Source: Rhodoplanes sp963724735 (GTDB taxonomy: Bacteria > Pseudomonadota > Alphaproteobacteria > Rhizobiales > Xanthobacteraceae). Taken from it: a stretch of 64,000 bases of DNA. Positions 53,787-63,019 of the stretch are shown in pieces (position 1 is the stretch's first letter; the number at the start of each line of letters is the position of its first letter). The notes under the pieces are model-generated. The model worked only from the letters and a program-made list of their open reading frames with translations. It searched no databases and was not told the DNA's origin. The stretch is from positions 108,934-172,933 of the forward strand of contig CAVRVX010000019.1 in NCBI GenBank assembly GCA_963724735.1, read 5' to 3'. The position numbers and the translations under genes were made by a program.

Positions 53787-55079
53787 ATGACCATCAGCGA
53801 CACCGGCGGCCCGGCGCCTTTCGAAGGCGACGGTGGCCTAGGTTTTTCCTCGCCGCTCTACTGGCTCTACGAGATGACCCATGCGGCGCTCAATCCATCG
53901 CGGGCCATTGCCGACGCGACGCGGCTCTACTTCAACAACCCGGCCAATCCGTTCTCACAGACGACCATTGGGAAGTCTGTCGCGGCTGCCTGCGAGCTGT
54001 TCGAGCGCACGACCCGTCGTTACAGCCAGCCAGAATGGGGGATCAGCGAGACCGTCGTCGACGGCAAGTCCGTGCCGGTTCGCATCGAGGCGCTGTGGGA
54101 GCGGCCGTTCTGCCGGCTTCTGCATTTCGATCGAGCCGTCGGTTTCGACCATCGGCCCGATCCGCGCGTGCTGATCGTTGCGCCCATGTCCGGGCACTAT
54201 GCGACGCTGCTACGCGGGACCGTACAGGCGATGCTCCCGCAGCACGATGTCTACATCACCGAATGGGTCGATGCCCGCATGGTCCCGATCAACGAGGGAC
54301 CGTTCGATCTCGACGACTATATCGACTACCTGATTGCGATGATGGATCTGCTCGGCAGCGACACGCATGTGATCGCGGTCTGTCAGCCCTCCGTTCCGGT
54401 GCTGGCGGCGATTTCCCTCATGGAAGCGAATGGCGACGACCATGCGCCCAAATCCATGACGCTGATGGGGGGCCCGGTCGATACGCGGTTGAGCCCCACC
54501 GCGGTCAACCAGGTGGCGGAGAAGCGCGGCATCGAGTGGTTCAGGCGGAACGTCATCACCAAGGTGCCGTTCCCCAATCCGGGCGCCATGCGCGACGTCT
54601 ATCCCGGCTTCCTCCACCTGAACGGTTTCATGTCGATGAACATCGACCGGCATATTGCGGCCCATCGCAATCTGTACATGCATCTGGTCGAGGGCGACGG
54701 CGATTCCGCGGCGGCCCATCGCGGCTTCTATGATGAGTACCTTGCGGTGATGGATCTCACCGCCGAGTTCTACCTGCAGACCGTCGACACTGTGTTTATT
54801 CGTCGCGCTTTGCCGACCGGCCGGATGACGCACCGCGGCTATCGAGTAGACCCGAGTAAGATCAAACGCGTCGCCTTGATGACGATCGAGGGCGAGCATG
54901 ACGACATAACCGGCCCCGGCCAGACCAAAGCCGCGCATGATCTGTGCGTCAACATTCCCGAGCATCGCCGGGCGCACTGGCTGCAGCCGGGCGTCGGCCA
55001 TTTCGGGGTATTCAACGGCTCGCGCTTCCGGGCGGAGGCCCTGCCCCGCGTCCACGCGTTCATTCGCGCGCACGACTGA
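53787..55079 (+). CDS. phaZ: intracellular polyhydroxyalkanoate depolymerase
   Basis: A 430-aa alpha/beta hydrolase of the PhaZ (intracellular, PHB_depo_C) family that degrades stored PHB. LYWLYEMTHAALNPSRAIAD opens the family N-terminus. The nucleophile elbow reads VCQPSVPVLAAI, where Cys takes the place of Ser as in known intracellular depolymerases. IEGEHDDITGPGQTKAAHDL holds the Asp and GVGHFGVFNG the His. AGGAG lies 8 bp upstream of ATG 53787. It is intact and forms a PHA cluster with the upstream phasin. Confidence 0.93.
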   Translation: MTISDTGGPAPFEGDGGLGFSSPLYWLYEMTHAALNPSRAIADATRLYFNNPANPFSQTTIGKSVAAACELFERTTRRYSQPEWGISETVVDGKSVPVRIEALWERPFCRLLHFDRAVGFDHRPDPRVLIVAPMSGHYATLLRGTVQAMLPQHDVYITEWVDARMVPINEGPFDLDDYIDYLIAMMDLLGSDTHVIAVCQPSVPVLAAISLMEANGDDHAPKSMTLMGGPVDTRLSPTAVNQVAEKRGIEWFRRNVITKVPFPNPGAMRDVYPGFLHLNGFMSMNIDRHIAAHRNLYMHLVEGDGDSAAAHRGFYDEYLAVMDLTAEFYLQTVDTVFIRRALPTGRMTHRGYRVDPSKIKRVALMTIEGEHDDITGPGQTKAAHDLCVNIPEHRRAHWLQPGVGHFGVFNGSRFRAEALPRVHAFIRAHD

Positions 55080-55407
55080 GGCGCTTGACCAGGCCCATCT
55101 TTACCGAAGATGTCTCGCCCATAGATTCCATTGGTTCTGCTCGTCGTTGTACAAAGTTTTGCAAGTCTTGTTCCGTTCTTGTTCAGTCGGTGCCATGCCG
55201 CTTCCGGTGCTCGCGTAGAAACACCATGCTCGCCTTGCCGCTCGCCTTCTTGTCGGCGAAGCGGCACTAAAACACCTTAAGCGAGGAATTGTTCTCGCAC
55301 TCCGAGCTCGGGGGGAAGATCGTCACAGACCGCTTGTCAACTGTCCTGATATGCCGGAAAATTCTGAGATGGGTGCAGGACTGCACCCCCTTCTAAGGAG
55401 ACGAGCC
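55080..55407. other. gene-free stretch
   Basis: No coding sequence was recognised; AAGGAG at 55395-55400 serves the next gene. Confidence 0.35.
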
Positions 55408-55496
55408 ATGGGAGATCCAGCAATTGGTTGGATCGCAGCCATTATCATCGGCGGGATTGCAGGCTGGCTAGCTGAGCAGTTCAGAGAGGATCACTA

Positions 55497-56799
55497 CTGT
55501 CCGGTTAATAGTCGAACAGATTTAGCTGGTTGCTGAGTTCGCCGTCTTTGAAAGTGGTCGTGCTTTCGGAAAATGCCTGGGTCATCGGCATTTTCTCGAA
55601 GAGGGTGACCGAGAAAACCTGGAGCAAAGTGTAGAGCGAGGCCTCCAAGCCGAGGCGCTTCTTGACGATGGCAACCAGGACGTAGACGGAAACCGCGATC
55701 CATATTTGCGTCCTCACCGCGTTGTCCGACGTGCCGTAAAACTGCTTGATCCGAAGATGCTGCTTTATCCATTTGAAAAACAGTTCGACCTGCCAGCGGC
55801 TCTTGTATAGGTCACAGATCAATGCCGCCGGCAGGGTAAAATGGTTGGTAAGAAACACCAGCCTTTTTCCCGATGCGGCATCCTTGAATTGGACGCGGCG
55901 CAGATGAACGGGATAGTCCTTGCTGGTAGAATAGCCATCCAATGCGATAGTCTGGTCGGCAATGATACCGGTCGCCCGATCTGTCGGCGCCGAGTAGACG
56001 CGGTGCGCATCCAGGTTCGACTTGGCACGGGTGACGAAGAAGGCGCCAGCCTGATGCAAGACGTAAAGGCGCGCGAAGTCGATGTAGCCGCGATCCATGA
56101 CGTAGATGGCGCCTGCTTCGGGGATCAGCAAATCGAGAGCATGAACGTCGTGCAGCTTGCCGTTCGAGATGTGAACGAAGCTCGGGATGTTGCCGCGCAG
56201 ATCGAGCAACGTGTGCATCTTCACCGCCGCCTTGGTGGAGCGAAAGTGCGCCCATGGAAATAGCGACAGGCACAGATCGATGGTCGTGGAATCCAGAGCA
56301 TATACCGTGTTGGCCAGCTCCATGCCCAGGCTTTCGCTGGCATAGAGCTTCCTCGCATGGGCAATCAGACGGTGAGCGAACTCCGCGTAAATGCGCCAGT
56401 CGCGCGTCTCGTTGGCGTCGGCCAGAGTTGATCGTCGGACCGGCTCGCGAAAACCTATGTGATAGAGTTTCGACGCGCGCGCCGATAGGCAGACCTCGAT
56501 ATCGCGCAGGCTCTCTCGATAGGTCAGTTGCGCGAACGCCATCGCGCGGTATTGCTCGGCACAACACAGCGTTCGGACCCGGGCGTCGCCACCGTAGCGG
56601 GCAACAATCCGCGCAAATGTGCTCCAAGGCAGAAAATCCATCAGCTGGGCGAAAAGCGTCTTGCCGATGTTCACGGGCGACTCCTCGGAAAAACTCCGAA
56701 TAGCGCCCGACCAAGTTCAAATCGACACCACCCATTTTCGGTGGCAAGCTCCTGCCAGATCAGCTCTTTCCAGAACGCTCCTCACCGTCAACCGGACAC
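55497..56799 (-). mobile_element. IS4-family element in the GlsB-type gene
   Basis: The ends share CTGTCCGGTT (55497-55506) and AACCGGACAC (56790-56799), inverted. Length is 1303 bp, typical for the ISPepr1-like branch of IS4. No exact target duplication was found; CACT stands outside both ends. Confidence 0.75.
55505..56674 (-). CDS. IS4-family transposase
   Basis: A 389-aa DDE transposase: VYALDSTTIDLCLSLFPWAH (first Asp), AIYVMDRGYIDFARLYVLHQ (second Asp) and ALICDLYKSRWQVELFFKWI (YREK-type motif with the Glu). Frame, start (MNIGKTLFAQLMDFLPW) and end are complete, and the stop is just inside the left terminal repeat. It is likely an active copy and the youngest insertion on this side of the window. 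Confidence 0.93.
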   Translation of the reverse strand: MNIGKTLFAQLMDFLPWSTFARIVARYGGDARVRTLCCAEQYRAMAFAQLTYRESLRDIEVCLSARASKLYHIGFREPVRRSTLADANETRDWRIYAEFAHRLIAHARKLYASESLGMELANTVYALDSTTIDLCLSLFPWAHFRSTKAAVKMHTLLDLRGNIPSFVHISNGKLHDVHALDLLIPEAGAIYVMDRGYIDFARLYVLHQAGAFFVTRAKSNLDAHRVYSAPTDRATGIIADQTIALDGYSTSKDYPVHLRRVQFKDAASGKRLVFLTNHFTLPAALICDLYKSRWQVELFFKWIKQHLRIKQFYGTSDNAVRTQIWIAVSVYVLVAIVKKRLGLEASLYTLLQVFSVTLFEKMPMTQAFSESTTTFKDGELSNQLNLFDY

Positions 56800-57008
56800 A
56801 GTGAAGAGTGATATGGGATTGCTGATGAATATCGTACTCGGCATCGTCGGAGCGGCGATTGCCAGCGCCATTTTCAGCTTCTTTGGAATCGCCCTAGGCG
56901 GATGGATCGGCTACCTGATTGCTGGGTTCATCGGCGCGTGTTTGCTGATCTGGATCGTCCGCGCGCTACGGGGCCGCACCGCGTGAGGACGCGCGCCGCC
57001 ATCGCAGA

Positions 57009-57203
57009 TTAAGGCAGCGGCTCAGCCATCGCGATCGAGCCGAACACAATCGTCAGCACGAGCGCATGAAGCATCTTCGCCAACGTGCGCCGCACCTCGT
57101 CGATCTCTTGGTCGGTCGGCTTGCGGCCGGTGAGCTTCTCGAACAGAATGGCGAGTTTCTCGGCGGTAACCGGCACCTTCATCAGGGTCAAGCTTGCCTT
57201 CAT
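57009..57203 (-). CDS. small hypothetical protein
   Basis: A 64-aa protein, MKASLTLMKVPVTAEKLAIL, with LTGRKPTDQEIDEVRRTLAK and a hydrophobic C-terminus (MLHALVLTIVFGSIAMAEPLP). No family is recognised. It lies directly downstream of the exported protein at 57.3-57.6 kb on the same strand and may form a pair with it. Confidence 0.45.
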   Translation of the reverse strand: MKASLTLMKVPVTAEKLAILFEKLTGRKPTDQEIDEVRRTLAKMLHALVLTIVFGSIAMAEPLP

Positions 57204-57249
57204 CCTGCCTATCTCGATCCGCCGCTCAAGGCGTTCGGGCCGCACGCCG

Positions 57250-57596
57250 TATCAGTCGGCCATTGCGAACAGTAGCGCTTCATCTCGTCAAACAGCCGCT
57301 GCCGCCACTGTCGCGCGTCTCCTGCTGAGGCGGAGGCGGTGCGGCTTGCGAGGGCGGCGGTACGGCAGCTTGCATGGGCGGTGGAGCAGGACGCGATGGC
57401 GGCGTTAGAGCCCGCCGGATCGCCTTCTCAATGTTGAGGCGTACGACGCGGTTGGGATCACCTGGGATGGGATAGGGGCCGGGCGCAATGCCACCACGGG
57501 ATACTGGCCACCCGGAACCAAATAGATGACCTGCGCCTGCGCGCTCGTGGTGATACAGGCGAGCGCCGCTGCAAGCGCGATGTGTTTGGTAGTCAT
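57250..57596 (-). pseudogene. small exported proline-rich protein, frameshifted
   Basis: MTTKHIALAAALACITTSAQ is a clear signal peptide (ATG 57596) and AQVIYLVPGGQYPVVALRPA starts the mature part. A frameshift near 57450 leads to LNIEKAIRRALTPPSRPAPP and a run of PPP blocks. A further shift near 57310 gives LFDEMKRYCSQWPTDTACGP. It looks like a periplasmic hypothetical protein; no function is recognised. Confidence 0.5.
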
Positions 57597-57917
57597 GGCT
57601 CTCTCCGATCAGCGCAGCACGGTCACGCCTTCCTCAGGCTGCACCAAGCCTTCGACGTGCTCTGCCCATTCTTCCAGCAGGCTTCGCTTCAAGTCGAGCG
57701 GTTAGCCGTGCGAATGCCCGCGGCGGTGACGGACCCAGTCCCGGAATGATTGAGGACAACCCCGTCAGTTTCTCAAACGCGATCGCCTGCGATCAAGCCG
57801 GGAGCAGCTACCTTTTCAGCAGCCAATTGTGCTCGCGTGTGCGCCCATGTACATGCCTGTATATTGGACATCTGTTGGACACGAACCCGAGCAAATCAAC
57901 TAAGCTATTGAAATAAT
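57597..57917. other. gene-free stretch next to the tRNA-Glu fragment
   Basis: No gene was recognised. Presumed native chromosome flanking the second element. Confidence 0.35.
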
Positions 57918-57966
57918 TGGCGCTCCATAGGGGACTCGAACCCATGTTTTCGCCGTGAGAGGGCAA
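57918..57966 (-). pseudogene. 3' part of tRNA-Glu(CTC), probable attachment-site copy
   Basis: On the minus strand GCCCTCTCACGGC is an anticodon stem-loop with CTC, GGGTTCGAGTCCC is the T-arm, and GGAGCGCCA the acceptor 3' strand with CCA. The D-arm and 5' acceptor strand are absent. This is what an integrase leaves at the distal end of an element inserted in the 3' half of a tRNA gene; the complete tRNA-Glu would be beyond 64000. Confidence 0.75.
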
Positions 57967-58038
57967 ATTGGTTGAAGGAAGGGAGGACAACTGGCGCTTT
58001 CGATGGCAGCCGGCTTTCGGGGGAAGAAACCTTCATAA

Positions 58039-58059
58039 CGTTACCCCATACGTTACCCC
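58039..58059 (-). repeat. paired GGGGTAACG repeats, 12-bp period (second element end)
   Basis: Read on the minus strand, GGGGTAACGTATGGGGTAAC then G: two copies 12 bp apart, 73 bp from the tRNA-Glu fragment. This is the same motif and period as at 3853-3875. Confidence 0.55.
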
Positions 58060-58470
58060 GATTTCTCTGTTTTCGATGGGGCAAATCATAAGTATTTGAA
58101 AGACAATAATTAACTGAAGATAAGCAAGCCCTATTCCTCAGTTCATCGTCCTGCGGCGGACCGCGCCGAAGAGGTTGAGCTTCAACGGTCTCGACCGGTC
58201 GATATTCGTCGGTCTCTATCGACTGTTTCCGGACCTGCGAGATGCACTTGCGGTCGTCAGGCCGGAGACCGTCATCCGCTGGCACCGAGCGGGGTTCAGA
58301 GCCTATTGGCGTTGGCGGTCGAGGCCGCGACGGGGACGACCGACGGTGCCGCTTGAGGTTCGCCAATTGATCCGGGAGATGAGCCTTGCCAATCCGCTAT
58401 GGGGAGCCCCGCGGATCCATGGCGAGTTGCTCAAGCTCGGCATCGATATCGGGCAAACGAGTGTGGCGAA

Positions 58471-59376
58471 TGGGAATCGGGTAGGATCGAGGCGCGGACC
58501 GGGCTTCGAATGATGCCGACGTTTCCTCGATCCCCCCTATCATTCCGTACGGCGGGTTTTCCCCAGTACGGCTGGAAGGCTGGCTTTCCAAGCGGTGCCT
58601 TTCCGATGATCGGCGGCTTAAGCCTGCTCCCTGCATGCGCCGTCCGACGTCCAGTTTGCATCCGCCCTTCGTGCGCCTCGTAGTCACAACGGTTGTCCCG
58701 CACTGTGTCGGGCCGCAGAACTCGATTGCGCACCGCCCTGGAGGATCATTACTCCTCCGCCCCAGGGGCCCTCGCTCAAGTCCGGGTTATAGTGTCCCGG
58801 TCCGTCATCACTTAGTCGGCCCCATCCGTCCCGCTCGTGGGCACACCGCGATTTCACCGCATGGCGGCTTATACGCGATGCCTTCGCTGTGCGGGAGCGC
58901 CTAGGCGACCCACGAGTGGTTCCGGGCTTTCGCTGCTGCTTCCGTCCTGACATGCCGTCCTCTCTGACCCCGGGGAGTTCGATCGTCGTTTCAGTCCAGA
59001 ACACCGACGTCGACATTGGCCTTCGCCACGGTCCAAAGGGCTCGGCACTCCCAATGATCCCGCAATCCGTTTCGCGCGGGGCACGGATTTCGGGGCTACT
59101 CTGGTTCGCAACTGCTACGGCCTGTCAGGTTGCTGGCCCCCCGGTACGGATCTGACCGGTCTCCCGGCCAACGGGGGCTTTTACTTCCAGGCTTTCAGCC
59201 GGTCGGTCACCCTTCCCGCTGCTGGATATGACTACAACAGTGACTGAACTCCTCTGTTGGCGGGACTCTCACCCGCTGGAATGGCAGCTAGCCTCGCTGC
59301 ACTGGACCGGCCGTGCTCCCGCCCCTAACGGCTATCAGAGCCGGCGGGGGCTTTAAGAGCACGAGGAGCACATGCC
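58471..59376 (+). ncRNA. long non-coding left end of the IS110-family element, candidate bridge RNA
   Basis: 906 bp without a convincing ORF on either strand, rich in short GC palindromes, ending with GAGCACGAGGAGCAC just before the transposase start. In IS110-group elements the bridge RNA is transcribed from this side. The assignment is by position only. It could also contain a second, older insertion. Confidence 0.35.
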
Positions 59377-60444
59377 ATGCCTAGCAAAGCAGACACCGCA
59401 GTTGCACGCACCATTGGTATCGATACCGGTAAGAACACGCTGCATATGATTGGCCTGGATGAGAAAGGCGCGATCGTACTGCGCGAAAAGGTCTCTCGGA
59501 CCCGGATTGCCACACGACTTGCGAACGTTCCGCCATGCCTCATCGGCATCGAAGCCGGCATGGCTTCTCATCACGTAGCGCGTGAGCTCGTTGCACTCGG
59601 TCATGAGGTCAAGCAGGTGCCGCCAGCCTATTCCAAACCGTTCCGGCAAGGTCACAAGAACGACTTCCGGGATGCGCACGCGGTCGCGGAAGCTGCCGGA
59701 CGCCCGTCAACGCGGTGCGTTCCGATAAAGACCGACGGGCAACTGGATGTGCAGGCGTTACATCGCGTGCGGTCTCGCCTGATCAGCAATCGGACGGCTG
59801 TGATCAATCAGATTCGCGGCTTTCTCTTGGAGCACGGCATCCCAGTCCGGCAGGGACATCACTTCCTGCGACAGCAGCTGCCTCAGCTTCTGGCCGCGCG
59901 CGCCGATGTGCTATCGCCCCGAATGATCAGGATCATCGGGGACCTTATGGCTGATTGGAACTATCTCGATGAGCGCATCGAAAGGCTGACGGATGAGATC
60001 GAAGCCCTGGCGCGCGCTGACGAAGGCTGCCAGCGGCTGATCACGGTTCCAGGGATCGGGCCGCTCATTTCCAGTGCGATGGTGGCTGCGATCGGCAATG
60101 GCGCTGCCTTTTGCAAAGGCCGTGATTTTGCGGCCTGGCTTGGCTTGGTGCCGAAGCAAATGTCGACGGGTGATCGCACCATCCTTGGCCGTATCACCAA
60201 GCGCGGAAACCGCCATCTACGCATGCTCTTCATCCAAGGCGCGCGTGCCATCCTGCTACGACCGGCAAGTTGGGCAAAACATAGCTTTGGATCGTGGCTC
60301 GCCGCCGCAGCACGGCGATTGCATCGCAATGTTCTGAGCGTTGCGCTCGCCAACAAGCTGGCGCGGATCGCTTGGACTGTCTTGGCGCAGGGCCGTCGCT
60401 ACGAGGCCCGCGTTGAGCCGCGTGTCGAACCGGCAACGGCTTAA
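59377..60444 (+). CDS. IS110-family transposase (DEDD recombinase)
   Basis: A 355-aa protein, complete. The DEDD domain reads TIGIDTGKNTLHMIGLDEKG (Asp), PPCLIGIEAGMASHHVAREL (Glu) and GHKNDFRDAHAVAEAAGRP (Asp pair). The transposase_20 domain reads LITVPGIGPLISSAMVAAIG and AAWLGLVPKQMSTGDRTILG with the conserved Ser region. ATG 59377 has GAGGAG upstream. It is distinct from the copy at 42.3 kb and probably still active. Confidence 0.93.
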   Translation: MPSKADTAVARTIGIDTGKNTLHMIGLDEKGAIVLREKVSRTRIATRLANVPPCLIGIEAGMASHHVARELVALGHEVKQVPPAYSKPFRQGHKNDFRDAHAVAEAAGRPSTRCVPIKTDGQLDVQALHRVRSRLISNRTAVINQIRGFLLEHGIPVRQGHHFLRQQLPQLLAARADVLSPRMIRIIGDLMADWNYLDERIERLTDEIEALARADEGCQRLITVPGIGPLISSAMVAAIGNGAAFCKGRDFAAWLGLVPKQMSTGDRTILGRITKRGNRHLRMLFIQGARAILLRPASWAKHSFGSWLAAAARRLHRNVLSVALANKLARIAWTVLAQGRRYEARVEPRVEPATA

Positions 60445-60757
60445 TCGAGCATGACTGAAAGCATAGAGGGCAGGTTCAAAATGGAGCGCTAACGTCAACG
60501 GCGACGAAAACCGGAAGATTCCTGCCGAGGTCTGCGAGTTGGATTGAGGAGATGGAGAAACGGTCTCACCGTCGCATCCGTGATCTTGATATACTTGCGG
60601 CCTTTCAGGGCCTTGTGGCGAATGAGATCGGATGCGCGCGGATATCCATGATGGCCAGGGAGCAAAACACTCCCTTCAATAGGCCGAATACAGATGCGCG
60701 AGACCAATTATCTCCAGATCGCCACATCCAGCTTGCACCGCACGGCCGGTCCATACA
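60445..60757. other. non-coding right end of the IS110-family element
   Basis: No ORF was recognised. The 313 bp run from the transposase stop to the AA core and could hold the guide RNA if the element is of the IS1111 type. Confidence 0.4.
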
Positions 60758-61261
60758 AAGTATATGGCGCGGAGGAGAGGGCCACCGTCGCAGGGCTGGC
60801 GGACATTTCTGCGCAACCACGCGGACGGCATCGCTGCAATTGATTTGTTCGTGGTGCCGACGATTTCGTTCCGACTTCTCTATGGTCTGCTGCTTCTGCG
60901 GCATGACCGACGTCGGCTTCTGTGGCTGGGGGCCACCACGCATCCAACCGCAGAATGGATCGCCCGGCAGCTTACTGAGGCCTGTGGATGGGACGAGGCT
61001 CCGCGCTATCTCGTGCGCGACCGCGATCGATCCTATGGTGAGGTATTCGTCCGACGTGTTCGCGCCATGGGGATCAGAGATCGACCCACATCCCCGCGGT
61101 CGCCGTGGCAGAACGCATATGCGGAGCGGCTGATCGGGTCGATCCGGCGGGAGTGTACTGATCACGTGATTGTCTTTGGTGAGCGCCACCTCCGGCACCT
61201 GCTGCGGTCCTATCTGGACTACTACAATGAGACGCGCACACACCTGTCATTGGACAAGAGG

Positions 61262-61540
61262 TAATGGCTGCACATCTGCAGGAAGCGGCGATTGTAGAGC
61301 CGGTCCTTGCCGACGAAGATCGCCTCCACCGCCGTCTTCATGTTGTCGTAGATGCCGCGCTGACAGGCCCCTCGGAAGAAAGCGAAGGCGCGGTCGTGGG
61401 CGTCGAACACCATCTCCTGCGTCTCGCGCGGATAGGCGCGCACGAACAGCATGCGGCTGTGCAGAGCCGGACATGAGCCACCTTCACAATCACGCCGTTA
61501 AGCACGACGATCTCGTGGCTCCCCCCGTGGTGCAAGGAGT
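61262..61540 (-). pseudogene. IS21-family transposase IstA, internal fragment
   Basis: SHEIVVLNGVIVKVAHVRL, then FVRAYPRETQEMVFDAHDRA, FAFFRGACQRGIYDNMKTAV and EAIFVGKDRLYNRRFLQMCS are the rve-core region of IS21 IstA. There is a frameshift near 61450, and both ends and IstB are missing. It truncates the C-terminus of the rve-type transposase at 61264. Confidence 0.85.
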
Positions 61541-61689
61541 TGAAGGCTCAATCGTAGGGCGCCTCGCATTGGCGGCCCAACGAATGGTGTTGGCCGAAGT
61601 CGGATGGTCTGGTATTAGGCTATGAGGTGGGGTAATCCGAGGCGAATGCTGGAGATTCCGGGATGACAAGGCGTAGGCGGGCGAACGGC

Positions 61690-62945
61690 AAGCACGGGGT
61701 GGCTGGTGCATGACCGGGGCACGCTGGGACAACAGCCGTAGGATTGTTGCGGCAAGACAATAGGGGTCATGGTCCGCTTGCCTGTTTGGGGTAAAGGCGG
61801 CTGCGGCGCGAACGAGACGGCCCTGCTGACAGCGCGGCAGATCCGCGTTGTCGGATGGAGTGTGATTAGCCGACCGATCAGTGGCGCGGTCGACCGTCTC
61901 GGCGGGACGGTGGTGTGGCTGGAGACGGTGTTGGTGGACGGTCGAGCAAAGAACATATCTAAGACGTGGGGCTCGTTGAGCGTGCTCGCGCCGAGCTGGG
62001 TGCCAGAGGCCGTTAAGTAACGAACCCTGTGGCAGGCCTTTGGGTAACACGTGCTGCAGGAAACGGCGCATGAACTCGTGGTGGCCGTGTTATAGCGGGT
62101 GGTCCCGCCACTGCATCGACTTACGATCTTTGTGGCGGGGACGGCGACTACCTTTGTTGTCGAGACCGACAATGCGGTTTGTTGGTGATGGCGACGTCGG
62201 AAAACACATAGCCGGCGTAGATAGCGGAGCACGGCCTCATCGCCTTCGCCCCAGGCAGTACAGTGCACGGACCCAGGCTTCCCTCCACGAACTCTTCGGG
62301 CAAGAACCAGACTCCGGACGGTGCTTTGCGAGCGCTGGCCTTGAGCTTACCGCGCACAAGCTTGGCTCAGGGCCTGAGACCGGAACCCTAGAAAGCCGTT
62401 GGCGCGCGGGAGCGCCAATGTGCTTGCCATCGGTCGGAGACCCCGTCCCCGGTCACTCAAGACAATGGACATGGGGGTGGGTAATCTGAGCTGCTGTGTC
62501 CAGGTATGTCAGGCATCGGCGGAGCATGCCGACGGCGTGCGCCGACGTACTGCGTGATCATCGGGGCGATCTCGGATGATGGACTCTGAGCGTTGCGGGC
62601 CTCATCGAAAACGGCGTAGCCGTCGCGCTGGTTGGCTCTTGAACACATCCACAGTTCTCGGGCACCGTTGATCTGTGACTTGGGGGAGTAAAGCGGCACG
62701 GCAGCATCTCTATCCTTGACGGGTCCTCAAGCCAGCGCTTGGTCTGATCAGTATGGCATTTAGGACAGCTGCGGTTCTTGCAAGAATGGTGAGGAATAGA
62801 CCTCGGCGCCCTGCACGCGTCGCAGCGCCAGAGGTGCCCGCCGAGCGCTTCGGTGCCGGCAGCCTCAGAATGTCGGCGACGGCGCGCCGATGCGAAGGCA
62901 GCATCGACGCACCCCCTTTGCCAGCATCATGAGCCGAAGACAGGT
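61690..62945 (-). pseudogene. IS91-family (Y2/HUH) transposase, heavily frameshifted
   Basis: Readable pieces in transcription order are MLPSHRRAVADILR, KCHTDQTKRWLEDPSRIEML, ELRVCSRANQRDGYAVF, then MHCTAWGEGDEAVLRYLRR, VAIT-type strand remains, HEFMRRFLQHVLPKG, GLWHPARREHA and CQQGRLVRAA. They follow the usual order of IS91 transposases: zinc finger, palm with the catalytic Tyr region, C-terminal finger. At least five frame changes make it inactive. It lies directly downstream of a tyrosine recombinase remnant. Confidence 0.8.
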
Positions 62946-63019
62946 TAGTCGTCCGCGAAGCGGCGGAAGACCTCCCGCAACCTCGATCACGGCCGATGTT
63001 CTGCCGTCACAGGCCGGTC

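Larger units (their letters stand above)
55408..56986 (+). pseudogene. GlsB/YeaQ/YmgE-family membrane protein, split by an IS4-family insertion
   Basis: The 5' part is MGDPAIGWIAAIIIGGIAGW then LAEQF (55408-55482). The 3' part, SDMGLLMNIVLGIVGAAIAS to IVRALRGRTA (56805-56986), lies beyond the IS. Joined, they give the usual three-helix, Gly-rich protein of about 85 aa. These are small inner-membrane stress-associated proteins of uncertain function. ATG 56811 could start an N-truncated product. Confidence 0.85.
58471..60757 (+). mobile_element. IS110-family element, about 2.3 kb, inserted in the rve transposase
   Basis: The junctions, found by restoring the split transposase, are GTGGCG-AA (58469-58470) and AA-GTATATGG (60758-60759). 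No target duplication beyond AA. The element has an intact transposase (59377-60444), a 906-bp non-coding left end and a 313-bp right end, so it is well above the usual 1.2-1.6 kb. Confidence 0.7.
58137..61264 (+). pseudogene. rve-type (IS3/IS481-like) transposase, split by an IS110-family insertion
   Basis: The 5' part (58137-58470) has RPETVIRWHRAGFRAYWRWR and NPLWGAPRIHGELLKLGIDI to GQTSVA. The 3' part (60758-61264) continues KYMARRRGPPSQGWRTFLRN, MDLF-type core (IDLFVVPTISFRLLYGLL), RYLVRDRDRSYGEVF and PWQNAYAERLIGSIRREC to HLSLDK. Joining GTGGCGAA to AAGTATATGG with one shared AA restores the frame. N- and C-termini are also lost. It is related to the copy at 9421-10433. Confidence 0.87.

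Noticed and set aside
6637..57600. A single continuous genomic island from tRNA-Thr to the tRNA-Glu fragment
   Set aside because: The tRNA-Glu piece is on the minus strand with its element side to the right, so it bounds a different element extending beyond 64 kb; no tRNA-Thr 3' duplicate was found.
58640..59250. Short ORFs in the leader of the second IS110-family element as genes
   Set aside because: They overlap on both strands, lack start signals and have no recognisable motifs; treated as non-coding.
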